Assembly (NCBI GenBank): GCA_964391805.1
Contig: CAYMNK010000003.1
Location: 1-64,000, forward strand
Length of the DNA stretch: 64,000 nt
Source: RUG14300 sp964391805
GTDB taxonomy: Bacteria; Bacillota; Clostridia; Christensenellales; CAG-1252
Direction: 5' to 3'
A model generated the notes under the pieces. It searched no databases, was not told the origin of the DNA, and saw only the letters and a program-made list of their open reading frames with translations. Positions 35,848-45,095 of this stretch are shown piece after piece (within the stretch, counting starts at the first letter, position 1; the number at the start of each line of letters is the position of its first letter). Made by a program: the position numbers and the translations under genes.

Positions 35848-37665
35848 TTATTTTTTACCGAATTTTTCCTTAGCTCTGTACATATTGCTAAGCGTTCTCT
35901 TGCGGATACGCAAATTCTTGGGTGTAACTTCAAGCAATTCGTCCGAACCTAAAAACTCGAGCATTTCTTCAAGCGAAAGTCTACGAGGAGGTGTTAAACG
36001 CAACGCATCGTCCGATGCCGATGAACGCATGTTGGAAACGTGCTTACGCTTACATACGTTGACTACGATATCGTCGGCATGCATCGTATAACCTACAACC
36101 ATTCCTTCGTATACGGGGGTGTTAGGTCCGATAAATAAAGGACCACGGTCTTGGGCGTTGAATAATCCGTAAGTACAAGCTTCGCCTGCTTCGTACGCAA
36201 CCAACGAAGCGGTTGCTCTTCTTTGGATATCGCCCTTATATTCTTCGTAACCGATGAATAAGGTATTGAGTATACCTTCACCCTTGGTGTCGGTCAAAAA
36301 CTCGTTCTTATAGCCGATAAGGCCTCTTGCAGGGACCTTAAATTCTACTCTGGTACGGCTATTCATCGGAGTCATACCGATCAACTCGCCTTTACGAGAA
36401 CCGATCTTTTCCATAACAACGCCTACCGATTCTGTGGGAACGTCGGCAATCAACTGTTCCATCGGTTCTAAAAGTTTACCCTCTTCTTTCTTATACAAAA
36501 CCTTAGGCATGGATACGGAGAATTCATACCCCTCTCTACGCATTGTTTCGATAAGTACCGAAAGGTGCATTTCGCCTCTACCCTTTACGATAAACGTATC
36601 GGTGTTTTCGCCGTCCTCAACATGCAAGGAAACATCTTTGAGAAGTTCACGATACAATCTATCTCTTAAGTGTCTCGTAGTAACGAATTTACCGTCTTTA
36701 CCTGCGAAAGGAGAGTCGTTGACCATGAAGTGCATTTCCAATGTTGGCTCGCCGATTTTGACAAAAGGAAGCGGTTCGACATTTGCAGGTGCACAAACAG
36801 TGTTACCGATGGTTATTTCAGAAATACCTGCAAAACATACAATATCGCCTACCTTAGCAGTTTGAACGGGAACCCTGCGTAGACCGCTGATCTGCATCAA
36901 CGATACTATACGTGCCTTATAGTTAGGCGTACCTTGATGATAATCACAAACAACTACGTCCTGATTGACATTGATAACACCACGCTCTATTCTACCTATA
37001 CCGATTCTACCTACGTAGTCGTTATAGTCGATACTGCTTACAAGAAGTTGTAGCGAAGCTGTCTCGTCGCCCTCGGGCGGATCGATGTAATTGACGATAG
37101 TTTCAAATAGATCGGTCAAATCTTCCTTTTGATCGATGCTCATAGAAGCGGTACCGTTTCTTCCGCTACAATAAACTATTGGACTATCGAATTGTTCGGG
37201 AGTAGCGTTAAGGTCGATAAGTAAATCGAGAACTTCGTTAACCACTCTATCGGGATCTGCGTCGGCTCTGTCTACCTTATTAACGCAAATGATGATTTTA
37301 TGGTTAAGTTCGAGTGCCTTTTGAAGAACGAAGCGAGTCTGTGGCATAGGTCCTTCAACCGCATCAACTAACAAAAGTACACCGCTAACCATCTTAAGTA
37401 TACGCTCAACCTCACCACCGAAATCGGCGTGTCCCGGAGTATCGATGATGTTGATTTTGATATCCTTATAGTATGCGGCGGTATTTTTCGCCAAAATGGT
37501 AATACCTCTTTCTCTTTCAAGGTCATTACTATCCATAACTCTATCGGCAACATCTTGGTTATCTCTAAAAATGCCGCCTTGTTTAAGCATTTCGTCGACT
37601 AAGGTTGTCTTACCGTGGTCGACGTGTGCGATGATTGCTATATTTCTTAAATCGTTTCTAATCAT
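35848..37665 (-). CDS. typA: GTPase TypA/BipA
   Basis: A 605-residue translational GTPase that binds the ribosome and supports assembly and stress growth. G-motifs are AHVDHGKTT (P-loop), RGITI, DTPGHADF and NKVDRADA. The C-terminal domain with GSRKGELIGM and a TypA-specific tail follows. Full length. AAGGATAAA precedes the ATG. First gene of the typA-gltX-folA-dnaD unit with a promoter about 40 nt upstream. Confidence 0.96.
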   Translation of the reverse strand: MIRNDLRNIAIIAHVDHGKTTLVDEMLKQGGIFRDNQDVADRVMDSNDLERERGITILAKNTAAYYKDIKINIIDTPGHADFGGEVERILKMVSGVLLLVDAVEGPMPQTRFVLQKALELNHKIIICVNKVDRADADPDRVVNEVLDLLIDLNATPEQFDSPIVYCSGRNGTASMSIDQKEDLTDLFETIVNYIDPPEGDETASLQLLVSSIDYNDYVGRIGIGRIERGVINVNQDVVVCDYHQGTPNYKARIVSLMQISGLRRVPVQTAKVGDIVCFAGISEITIGNTVCAPANVEPLPFVKIGEPTLEMHFMVNDSPFAGKDGKFVTTRHLRDRLYRELLKDVSLHVEDGENTDTFIVKGRGEMHLSVLIETMRREGYEFSVSMPKVLYKKEEGKLLEPMEQLIADVPTESVGVVMEKIGSRKGELIGMTPMNSRTRVEFKVPARGLIGYKNEFLTDTKGEGILNTLFIGYEEYKGDIQRRATASLVAYEAGEACTYGLFNAQDRGPLFIGPNTPVYEGMVVGYTMHADDIVVNVCKRKHVSNMRSSASDDALRLTPPRRLSLEEMLEFLGSDELLEVTPKNLRIRKRTLSNMYRAKEKFGKK

Positions 37666-37704
37666 TTTATCCTTATCCTATACACTTTAATTTAATACTT
37701 AATA

Positions 37705-37733
37705 AATATAATATTTAACGGCAAAAAAATCAA
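37705..37733 (-). promoter_or_regulatory. Promoter of the typA operon
   Basis: TTGATT (37733-37728) and TATATT (37710-37705) are 17 nt apart on the minus strand. Between here and the divergent lipoprotein promoter (37734-37904) no other feature is seen. Confidence 0.65.
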
Positions 37734-37904
37734 GTATTTTCACACGCTTGTATTATTAATATTTCGTCATGGACCGGATAAAGGTCGACAAACGCCTGTA
37801 ACGTAGGGCAAAATTATATCAAAAAACCAATAATGCGGTAACTAAAATGTAATTATTTTGCACCTTTATTAAGGAATACTAATTTTAAAACAAAGCTATG
37901 GCTA

Positions 37905-37933
37905 TTGACAAAAATTTTTTGACAGTATATAAT
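37905..37933 (+). promoter_or_regulatory. Consensus promoter of the small lipoprotein gene
   Basis: TTGACA (37905-37910) and TATAAT (37928-37933) at 17 nt, a perfect sigma-70/A match, so expression should be strong and constitutive. About 50 nt leader to the ATG. Confidence 0.85.
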
Positions 37934-37988
37934 AACAATAGTTTCCGATAGTTTGTGGAAATAATAAAATTTTAGGAGAAGTATAATT

Positions 37989-38339
37989 ATGAAGAAAATG
38001 ATTTTAGTTATCAGCATCATCATGGTCATCGCTATGCTTTTCACATTCGTTGCTTGTTCTGCAGACGATTATGAAAAGGCACTCAGAAACGACGGATATA
38101 ATGTTTTGTACAATGTTAACAGCGAGGATAACGAGCTTACATTAGTAGCAACAAAGAAAATTCTTGGCTTAAACGGTGATATAGAGTTTATTATCGGCGG
38201 TGTTAAAGAAGGCATGATGAAGATCTACGTTAAGTTCGAAAAGACTGAAGACGCCAAGGACTGTCAAAAGAATTTTGAAGAAGCCGGTATCGAAGTTAAG
38301 CGTTCGGGCAACTTAGTTATCTACGAAACAGAAGAATAA
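37989..38339 (+). CDS. Small lipoprotein of unknown function
   Basis: A 116-residue lipoprotein with lipid Cys23 (FVAC). The mature part is one small alpha/beta domain (DYEKALRNDGYNVLYNV, then strands and a helix with EDAKDCQKNFEEAG) that I do not recognise. It resembles small membrane-anchored domains found in many Clostridia. AGGAGAAG precedes the ATG. Single-gene unit between a perfect promoter and a strong terminator, so it should be abundant. Confidence 0.75.
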   Translation: MKKMILVISIIMVIAMLFTFVACSADDYEKALRNDGYNVLYNVNSEDNELTLVATKKILGLNGDIEFIIGGVKEGMMKIYVKFEKTEDAKDCQKNFEEAGIEVKRSGNLVIYETEE

Positions 38340-38363
38340 TAATCGAGTAATCGAGAATTAAGA

Positions 38364-38391
38364 GCGTGGCAATGGGCTACGCTTTTTTTTT
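38364..38391 (+). terminator. Terminator of the small lipoprotein gene
   Basis: GCGTGGC (38364-38370) pairs with GCTACGC (38376-38382, one G-T pair), followed by nine T. Confidence 0.85.
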
Positions 38392-38423
38392 GAGCAGTAG
38401 TAAGAGCGAAGGGTAATATTTTT

Positions 38424-38760
38424 TCGTCCGCCGTCATGCTGAGCGTAGTCGAAATCCGAGTACAACGAGGATCAAACGATGCAATCGTTTGGTATCTTGC
38501 GGACGATAATGACAAGTTTTTGTTATTGTATCCGCTTTTTTAATAAGGATGTTGTTAAATCGACTGCTCGTTACCGTCCAAGATACTGCTCGATTGCACC
38601 TCGCACTGCTTCGCAGTTCGACTCCAGACTTTGTCTTTCGCTCAGTATGACGGGACTTATCGCCAACGCTTGCCTTAACATGGATTTTAGATATCGACGC
38701 ATTGCGTCGCCCTATCGGGTTTGATTTCGCTCTGTCGACCTACACTCAGTATAACAAGAC
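38424..38760 (+). repeat. Dispersed structured repeat, copy C
   Basis: Block 1 (38424-38506): ends TCGTCCGC/GCGGACGA, an ATCC/GGAT stem and a perfect hairpin CAAACGAT-GCA-ATCGTTTG (38473-38491). The right end can also pair with TCCGC at 38531-38535, supported by AATGACAA/TTGTTATT, and six T follow (38536-38541). Block 2 (about 38680-38760) has CGACGC/GCGTCG. A partial extra unit begins near 38572. Confidence 0.8.
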
Positions 38761-38826
38761 TGTGTACATTGGCGCAAAATCAAGCCGTTTTTAATGGAAA
38801 TATAATCAAAGATACCGTTAGAGCCG

Positions 38827-38856
38827 TTGAAATGAAGAAGAATAATGTGTTATAAT
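38827..38856 (+). promoter_or_regulatory. Promoter of the two-component operon
   Basis: TTGAAA (38827-38832) and TATAAT (38851-38856) are 18 nt apart. The start is predicted near 38863, 2 nt before the ATG, so the message may be leaderless. No Shine-Dalgarno is seen. Confidence 0.65.
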
Positions 38857-38864
38857 ATTACAGT

Positions 38865-40295
38865 ATGAGTAACAAAAAGAAAAAAATCGATTTTAATAGT
38901 TTTAGACTCAAAACTTGGATTACCCTGATTTCCTTTGCCGTTGTCATCATAGGATTGTTGTGGGTGTCGCAGGTTATTTTCCTCAGTTACTATCTCAATT
39001 CATACAAGCTGAACGAATTTAGAGAATATGTAACGGAATTAAAAGATGAAGAAGACGATAGATTTAAGTACTACAATCTCGCGAGTAAATCGGGGTGTAT
39101 GATAGACGTATTGACCAAAACGGAAGACGGTTACGTCATCAAATTCACCTCAAACAATATGGTTTTCGGAGAAAGGGCTTATTCTATCAGCAATAACAAC
39201 ATAATCGATCAAGCCATCGAGGAATTAAACAAAGACAGCGAATCGTTTATCAAGGATTCCGAAACAAGTAGATACTACTACTGCATATTCCTCGATGACG
39301 GAGACCTACTCGTACTCTCACAATCAACCGAAATGATAGACTCGACTGTGCGTATTTTGCGAACACAAATGATTATAGTCACCATCACCATTCTAATATT
39401 GATGGCGTGCTTATCCACAATAGTCAGTACGATGTTCACCAAGGACATATCCAAATTATCCGACTCGGCTAAGAGGTTAGCAGAGAGCGATTATAGCGTT
39501 GTATTCGAGGAAAAGGGCGCAACCGAAATTGCAGAGATAGCCTCTACCCTCAACTACGCAACCAAAGAAATGGCTATAACCACCAGGCTAAGGCGAGAAC
39601 TTATGGCAAATGTTTCGCACGATATCAAGACACCGCTGACCATTATCAAAGGTAATGCCGAAATGATAAGGGATATTTCGGGCGACAACAAGGAAAAGCG
39701 CGAACGCCAACTCGATGCAATCATCAAGGAAACGGATAGACTTAGCATATTAGTCAAAGATATGCTCGAATTATCCCGATTGGAAACCGATCCCGACCTC
39801 GACAAAAAGGTGGTATCGTTAAGCGATATAGTATCGGATATTGCCGACAGTCTGTCGCTATATAACGAGATGGAAGGCTACAATATCACAGCCACCGTTC
39901 AAGATGGACTATTCATATACGCCGATAGAATGAGAATGCAATTGGCGACCTATAATCTAATTAGCAATGCCATCAATTACACCGGCGAAGATAAAACGGT
40001 GGATATTAAACTCGAAAAAGTCGAAAACTGCGCAAGATTCACGGTAAGAGATACCGGTGAAGGTATTTCCGAAGAAAACCAAAAGGTTATTTGGGATAGA
40101 TATTTCCGCGCAAAAGAACACAAGCGCTCGTCATCCGGCAACGGATTAGGATTGAGTATAGTCAAAACCATACTCGAATTGCATTCCGCACGATACGGCG
40201 TAGATAGTGTTGTAGGTGTCGGAAGCGTATTTTGGTACGAAATAGAATTAAACGAGAGCGATAATAACGGAGGAACGACATGCAAACCATATTAA
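38865..40295 (+). CDS. Sensor histidine kinase
   Basis: A 476-residue membrane sensor. Two membrane helices (about 17-40 and 168-190) flank an extracytoplasmic domain of about 130 residues. HAMP follows, then HisKA with His252 in NVSHDIKTPLT, and HATPase with LISNAINYTGED, DTGEGIS and GNGLGLS. It overlaps the response regulator gene by 16 nt. The order kinase-then-regulator is the reverse of the usual one. Signal unknown; the sensor domain is not recognised. Confidence 0.92.
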   Translation: MSNKKKKIDFNSFRLKTWITLISFAVVIIGLLWVSQVIFLSYYLNSYKLNEFREYVTELKDEEDDRFKYYNLASKSGCMIDVLTKTEDGYVIKFTSNNMVFGERAYSISNNNIIDQAIEELNKDSESFIKDSETSRYYYCIFLDDGDLLVLSQSTEMIDSTVRILRTQMIIVTITILILMACLSTIVSTMFTKDISKLSDSAKRLAESDYSVVFEEKGATEIAEIASTLNYATKEMAITTRLRRELMANVSHDIKTPLTIIKGNAEMIRDISGDNKEKRERQLDAIIKETDRLSILVKDMLELSRLETDPDLDKKVVSLSDIVSDIADSLSLYNEMEGYNITATVQDGLFIYADRMRMQLATYNLISNAINYTGEDKTVDIKLEKVENCARFTVRDTGEGISEENQKVIWDRYFRAKEHKRSSSGNGLGLSIVKTILELHSARYGVDSVVGVGSVFWYEIELNESDNNGGTTCKPY

Positions 40296-40945
40296 TAGTA
40301 GACGACGAAGCCGAAATCAGAGAGGTGCTCAAAGAGTACGCCACGTTCAACGGCTATAACACGATAGAAGCAAGCAACGGTTACGAAGCCCTCAAAAAGG
40401 TTGAATACAAAAAAATCGACCTCATTATTATGGATATAATGATGCCGGGATTGGATGGTTTCAGCACAATTAAAATGATTAAGAAAAACTACGATATCCC
40501 CACCATAATGCTGAGTGCAAGGGGTGAGGAATACGATAAACTATTCGGATTCGAGTTGGGCATAGAAGACTATGTTACCAAGCCTTTTTCGCCGAGAGAG
40601 GTATTTGCACGTATCGGGGTAATACTCAAACGCAAAACCTATAAACCCAATACCGAAGAAAAGTACATCGTTGACGGATTGGAAATAGACTTCTCGGGAA
40701 GATTGGTTTTAGTGGACGGAGAGAGAGCACCCTTGACACCGAAAGAGTACGATTTGTTATTTTTCCTTGTTCGCAATAAGGGTATAGCAATGAGCCGTGA
40801 AAAGTTACTTTCCGAGGTATGGGGATACGATTTTTATGGTGAAAACCGCACCGTGGACACCCACATCAAAATGCTTAGAGGTAATCTCGGCAAATACCGC
40901 GACCATATCGTCACCTTGAGAGGAATGGGGTACAAATTCGAATAA
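40280..40945 (+). CDS. OmpR-family response regulator
   Basis: A 221-residue regulator with an N-terminal receiver (DDE, phospho-acceptor Asp in LIIMDIMMPG, conserved Lys in VTKPFS) and a C-terminal winged helix (LTPKEYDLLFFLVRNKG, TVDTHIKMLRGNLG). GGAGG is located 6-10 nt before the ATG, inside the kinase gene. Cognate partner of the kinase with which it overlaps. Targets not evident. Confidence 0.95.
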   Translation: MQTILIVDDEAEIREVLKEYATFNGYNTIEASNGYEALKKVEYKKIDLIIMDIMMPGLDGFSTIKMIKKNYDIPTIMLSARGEEYDKLFGFELGIEDYVTKPFSPREVFARIGVILKRKTYKPNTEEKYIVDGLEIDFSGRLVLVDGERAPLTPKEYDLLFFLVRNKGIAMSREKLLSEVWGYDFYGENRTVDTHIKMLRGNLGKYRDHIVTLRGMGYKFE

Positions 40946-41024
40946 AAGGCAAAATAATCCACAAAAATGCCCATTATTTAAGAAAAATATTTTAAATATT
41001 TTATAAAAAAATTCAAAACCCCTA

Positions 41025-41053
41025 TTGATATTAAAAAAAACATATGTTATAAT
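41025..41053 (+). promoter_or_regulatory. Promoter of the PC4/YdbC-like gene
   Basis: TTGATA (41025-41030) and TATAAT (41048-41053) are 17 nt apart. Confidence 0.7.
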
Positions 41054-41100
41054 AAATGTATCCACAAGTGTGGATAATTTTATCTTATGGGAGAGGAATT

Positions 41101-41325
41101 ATGGAGTTTACATACAACATAGTTAAAAAACTCGGCGTACTTTCAGAATCAGGCAAATGGTCCAAAGAGGTTAACCTCATCGAATGGAGCGACAATGCCC
41201 CAAAATACGATATCAGAACATGGAATACCGAAAATAATGTTCCCGGTAAGGGTTTGGCTTTATCTTTAGACGAGATGAAGGCACTAAAGGAAATTTTGAA
41301 TTCGGTCGATTTGGACGCTGAATAA
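41101..41325 (+). CDS. YdbC-like PC4 ssDNA-binding protein
   Basis: A 74-residue protein of the YdbC family, a bacterial relative of the PC4 coactivator fold that binds single-stranded DNA as a dimer. It shows the beta-strand pattern KEVNLIEWSDNAPKYDIRTW, the glycine turn GKGLALS and a C-terminal helix EMKALKEILNS. I chose the ATG at 41101, with GGGAGAGG before it, over a longer start. Own promoter and terminator, so a single-gene unit. Likely role in DNA handling or transcription. Confidence 0.82.
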   Translation: MEFTYNIVKKLGVLSESGKWSKEVNLIEWSDNAPKYDIRTWNTENNVPGKGLALSLDEMKALKEILNSVDLDAE

Positions 41326-41413
41326 CCTTCAACTAACCTTATCCATATATTCATATTTGACGATTAATACCGTGCTGAACCGCAGTATATTTTTTGTTTG
41401 GGTCTAATTAACC

Positions 41414-41437
41414 AAGGGGCGTTTGCGCTCCTTTTTT
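41414..41437 (+). terminator. Terminator of the YdbC-like gene
   Basis: GGGGCG pairs with CGCTCC (one G-T pair) around TTTG, followed by six T. It lies 90 nt after the stop codon. Confidence 0.8.
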
Positions 41438-41496
41438 AATATAAAAACGATGTCGCTCACTCCACTGCTCTACCCATATAGTCGTTCACAAACGTT

Positions 41497-41625
41497 AAGT
41501 GACAGATTAGAAAGTTGTCATACATTCCCGTCCGCCGTCATACTGAGCGTAGTCGAAATTGACCAGTATGACGGGACGGAAATCAGTATGACGGCGGACG
41601 AAATTGACTCAGTATGACATTTGAT
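41497..41625. repeat. Dispersed repeat, rearranged copy G
   Basis: Ends CGTCCGC (41529) and GCGGACGA (41594-41601), but both halves derive from the same arm (GTCATACTGAGCG and its inverse), so the inner hairpin is missing. The phrase GACAGATTAGAAAGTTGTCA also occurs near 44,920 and 46,240. Confidence 0.65.
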
Positions 41626-41667
41626 GTTGCAATGCGTTTAATTTTTAACTTTTTTTGCTTGCGATAC

Positions 41668-41697
41668 TTGTAAAAGCTGTAAACGATATTATATAAT
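41668..41697 (+). promoter_or_regulatory. Promoter of the TIR-NB-ARC gene
   Basis: TTGTAA (41668-41673) and TATAAT (41692-41697) are 18 nt apart, with a short leader and AGGAGG before the ATG. Confidence 0.55.
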
Positions 41698-41725
41698 ATA
41701 ATCGGTTCGATTATAGGAGGATGCC

Positions 41726-44581
41726 ATGAGAGAATATAACGTTTTGATAAGCCATGTCGAAAAGGATAAAGATAAAGCGCTATTTTTAGCCGAACATATC
41801 AACAATGCATCTTTCGAATTTCAAGGCGAATATATCAAAATGAACGCCGTATATATGGAAAGCGCCCAAAACGGATGTTTCGGAGATTTTTTGGTATGGT
41901 CTGAAAATGCAGTGCTATCCTCCGACTGCGTATTGGCGATAATCTCACCAAGCACTGCAGTCAAAACCGACGAAGTTAACGGTGCGGATGTCAACTACAA
42001 AATCGTATATGACGAAGTTTCGCTCGCCAAAGAAACATCTAAAGACATAATGCTTGTCAAGGATTCGTCGATAACCGAATTGGAACCGGGGTATCGAATT
42101 CTTTTCCAAAACATTTCGGCAGAGTACTATACCGACAATTTGACAGACAATACTATTGCAAGCATTTTAAATAAGATATTCTCGTTCGCAAAAGCACGTC
42201 TATCAGGTAATCCGATTCTCGCTTATGCCGGTAAAAACGAAGCAACCCTCGCCGAGTACGCTATAGGTGATTCTAAGATCTTCTTAGGAAGAATTCCCGA
42301 ACTCGAAACGATGGATTGCTTGTTCAATCGTCATAACACCATATGCATATCGGGATTCGGCGGAATCGGTAAGACTACGCTTGCCAAGATGTATGCGATC
42401 AAGCATCCCGAACTTGCACTATCAGTCTATTACTGCACCGAGGAAGCCACCTTAAAAAACGTCATCACCAAACTTATATCCGACAACGTGGAACAAGTAT
42501 CGCTCGATAAATACGAACAACAGCCCCTGCTCAAATATAACGAAGAGTATCGCAGAGCAATTACCCATTTATCTAAGATTCATAAGCCCACGCTTATCAT
42601 TATAGATAACTTCAATTTTGATTTTACTGGCAAAGACAATAACAGAGTTTTTGACGATATATCCACCCTTACCGACTGTAAATTCATTATCACTACCCGT
42701 AATGCCAATATTCAAAGACAGGATATAGGTATTATTGACGTAGAAAAGATGGACGATAATTCGCTTTTTGAACTGTTTTATCGCGATTCGTATCTACAAC
42801 GCTCGGAAGAAAACGATAGGATTATTTCCAAATTGATAGAGATTACAGAAGGTCACACCATGACTATCGAGCTCGTCGCAAGAGCAATAGGCAACGATGT
42901 CAGCGGACTGACACCATCCGAAATTCTCGACACCATGCTCGACGAAAATAACAGTGCAGAAACAAGGCTCGAGGATAACGCGAGATTTGACGATTTTGGC
43001 GAATATGACACCATTTATAACTATCTCAATAAACTCTTCGCACTTACCCGTTTAACCGAGCCACAGAAACAATTATTGGGTTGTTTGTCCTTCATTCCGA
43101 CCGACGGACTATCCGCTCGCGACATCAAAATGCTCGTCAAGGAGTTATCAGCCGATGAATTGAGATACCTCGTAAGATTAGGGTATATTCAAACTACCGA
43201 ACATACGCCCTACTCTTATTACCTCCATCCTCTAATTTCCGAGTTGTCCTTTAGAAAATTCGCGGATAGATTTAACAAAAACCTGCAAGTGACACTATTT
43301 GTTATTTATAATAAGCTTGAACCGATTAGCAAAAATCCCGAGTCTAATCAAGCAGACCTCAAATGCGCGTACAGATATGCTTCTTTTCTTACCGAAAGGC
43401 TCGAGAACCTAATCGAAAAAGGGGAAATTGCTTCACTTCTTTATAAAGATAAGTTGTTACTCGTCAATGAGTACATTGCGCACATTCATTATTGTTTATT
43501 CAACCTCGAAGATGCGATGAACTACTACAAAAAGGTTGCAAACGATGCCCAAGATCTTATAGATCATTTACCCGATAAACTGAAATATCAAGAAACGATG
43601 CTAAGAAATGCTATAAATTATGCCAGATTGTGCATTATACTTGGCAAAAAAACAGAAGCCGATTTCCAATTTGATCAATCTATAGATATTACCGAAAGGA
43701 TTCTCAAAGAACTCACCGATAATCCCATTTCGACTACAGGTTCTAAAAGAGGAGATATCGCCAAGTGTTATGTTGATTTGGGTTATCTGTATAGGCAGTT
43801 GGGTAACTTGGCGAAAGCATGTGAGTATTACAATAAGAGCATCGAGATTTACGCACGGCTCGGATGGGATGAAAATGTGGCAAATATTGAAACCATACTT
43901 GGATATATTCAAATCGATATGGGTGATTTTAGCAATGCAGAAATAACATTCAAAGGAGCCTTAAGCAGGACAAAAGGAATTATAGAAAGAAGTAATAATC
44001 CGATACAAGCAAAAATTATGCATGCAAAAAGCGCAATAGACCTTGCTTCTCTTTATACAAAAGTCGATAGAAAATCAATGGCCTTAATGTGGTTCGAGTA
44101 TGCGCTAAATCGCTTGACTGAATTATATCAAAAATCACCCACCATTCGAGTGAAGCGTGAACTTATCAATGCGCAGACTAATGTTGCAGATATCCATGTT
44201 GATTCGAGAAAACCTCGAGTTGCATTAAAAGAGTTGAAAATCGCAGTTGATATGGCGCTTGAAGTTTATAACGAAACCAATCTTGAAAGAGATTTGGATA
44301 CACTAAACGAGTGCCTTGTCAAATACGAGTGGACTCGCTGTTTATGTGGCGGATTAATAGCGAGATTTATCAATGGTTGCCGTATAGTATCGTCAAAAAG
44401 GTTGTATGCATATAAGATATATCAAAATATCGATGCAGACTATGATAAGTACTGCCTTAAAGTCTACGAGAGACTCGCATATGCCTCAACAAATCCCCGC
44501 ATTAAAAGCATATTGCTATATGCTCGTGACGATACGGCAGAAAAAATTGCCCAAAAGGAAAAACAAAACAAGAAACAATGA
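41726..44581 (+). CDS. TIR-NB-ARC-TPR protein (NLR-like STAND ATPase)
   Basis: A 951-residue protein. The N-terminal 150 residues form a TIR-like domain (YNVLISHVEKDKDKA, then SSDCVLAIISPS, then YDEVSLAKE with Glu97 as candidate catalytic residue). An NB-ARC NTPase follows: Walker A GFGGIGKTT near 209-217, Walker B LIIIDNF near 290, sensor CKFIITTRN near 317, and a winged-helix region near 450-480 (SFIPTDGLSARDIKMLV). The rest (about 550-900) is tetratricopeptide-like helical repeats for ligand recognition. This is the plant-NLR layout, known in bacterial antiphage proteins that destroy NAD when triggered. AGGAGG precedes the ATG. The ligand is unknown. Confidence 0.85.
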   Translation: MREYNVLISHVEKDKDKALFLAEHINNASFEFQGEYIKMNAVYMESAQNGCFGDFLVWSENAVLSSDCVLAIISPSTAVKTDEVNGADVNYKIVYDEVSLAKETSKDIMLVKDSSITELEPGYRILFQNISAEYYTDNLTDNTIASILNKIFSFAKARLSGNPILAYAGKNEATLAEYAIGDSKIFLGRIPELETMDCLFNRHNTICISGFGGIGKTTLAKMYAIKHPELALSVYYCTEEATLKNVITKLISDNVEQVSLDKYEQQPLLKYNEEYRRAITHLSKIHKPTLIIIDNFNFDFTGKDNNRVFDDISTLTDCKFIITTRNANIQRQDIGIIDVEKMDDNSLFELFYRDSYLQRSEENDRIISKLIEITEGHTMTIELVARAIGNDVSGLTPSEILDTMLDENNSAETRLEDNARFDDFGEYDTIYNYLNKLFALTRLTEPQKQLLGCLSFIPTDGLSARDIKMLVKELSADELRYLVRLGYIQTTEHTPYSYYLHPLISELSFRKFADRFNKNLQVTLFVIYNKLEPISKNPESNQADLKCAYRYASFLTERLENLIEKGEIASLLYKDKLLLVNEYIAHIHYCLFNLEDAMNYYKKVANDAQDLIDHLPDKLKYQETMLRNAINYARLCIILGKKTEADFQFDQSIDITERILKELTDNPISTTGSKRGDIAKCYVDLGYLYRQLGNLAKACEYYNKSIEIYARLGWDENVANIETILGYIQIDMGDFSNAEITFKGALSRTKGIIERSNNPIQAKIMHAKSAIDLASLYTKVDRKSMALMWFEYALNRLTELYQKSPTIRVKRELINAQTNVADIHVDSRKPRVALKELKIAVDMALEVYNETNLERDLDTLNECLVKYEWTRCLCGGLIARFINGCRIVSSKRLYAYKIYQNIDADYDKYCLKVYERLAYASTNPRIKSILLYARDDTAEKIAQKEKQNKKQ

Positions 44582-44874
44582 TATATATAACCTTTAATTA
44601 TCGAGGAAAAGAAGTCGGCGGGGTGTTGCTCGCAACCTATTACAAGAAAAGTAACGCAGATAAACAAGCCGTAAAGTATTACCTTATTCGATTACAAGAC
44701 AAGCAAACAATATTGGAAATTCCCCAAAATGATGTAATATTGACAACTCTAAACCTCGTCGCCGAATGGATAAAGATAGCACGATTCAAAAGCATAGATA
44801 ATGCCGACAACGCAGTATACACCGACTACGACGGGTACGGGGATGTATTTGAAACGAGATTCATAAGGGTTTAA
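44578..44874 (+). CDS. Unknown small protein coupled to the TIR-NB-ARC gene
   Basis: A 98-residue protein whose start overlaps the stop of the NLR-like gene (ATGA), so the two are translated together. No family recognised. The sequence shows an N-terminal beta hairpin (MIYITFNYRGKEVGGVLLATYY) and a helix with LNLVAEWIKIA, and looks like a compact single domain without signal peptide. Tight coupling argues for a role in the same system, for instance as inhibitor, sensor or regulator. That is inference. Confidence 0.65.
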   Translation: MIYITFNYRGKEVGGVLLATYYKKSNADKQAVKYYLIRLQDKQTILEIPQNDVILTTLNLVAEWIKIARFKSIDNADNAVYTDYDGYGDVFETRFIRV

Positions 44875-44879
44875 GTTCC

Positions 44880-45005
44880 ATATCAAGGTAAGCGTTAGTG
44901 TCCCATATAGTCATTTTGAGCGACAGATTAGAAAGTTGTCATACAATACATATGTCATCCTGAGTGTAGCGACAGCAGAATCGAAGGATCTTATTCCTTG
45001 TTTTT
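44880..45005 (+). repeat. Dispersed repeat, unit between the TIR and starch-binding genes
   Basis: Contains GACAGATTAGAAAGTTGTCA and TGTCATCCTGAGTGTAGC followed by GGATCTTATTCCTTGTT. The same order returns at 46,239-46,316, so the starch-binding gene lies between direct copies. 45,006-45,095 has two copies of GTTTGCCTTTTCGTG and no gene. Confidence 0.65.
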
Positions 45006-45095
45006 ATCGATTTTTGCTCAATGTTTGCCTTTTCGTGCAAGATTGCCACCATAAAGTTTGCCTTTTCGTGATTTACATTAGGGAACGTGCGTAAT

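Noticed and set aside
41497..41625. CRISPR array
   Set aside because: The repeated phrases are not evenly spaced, have no unique spacers of equal length, and belong to the dispersed repeat family.
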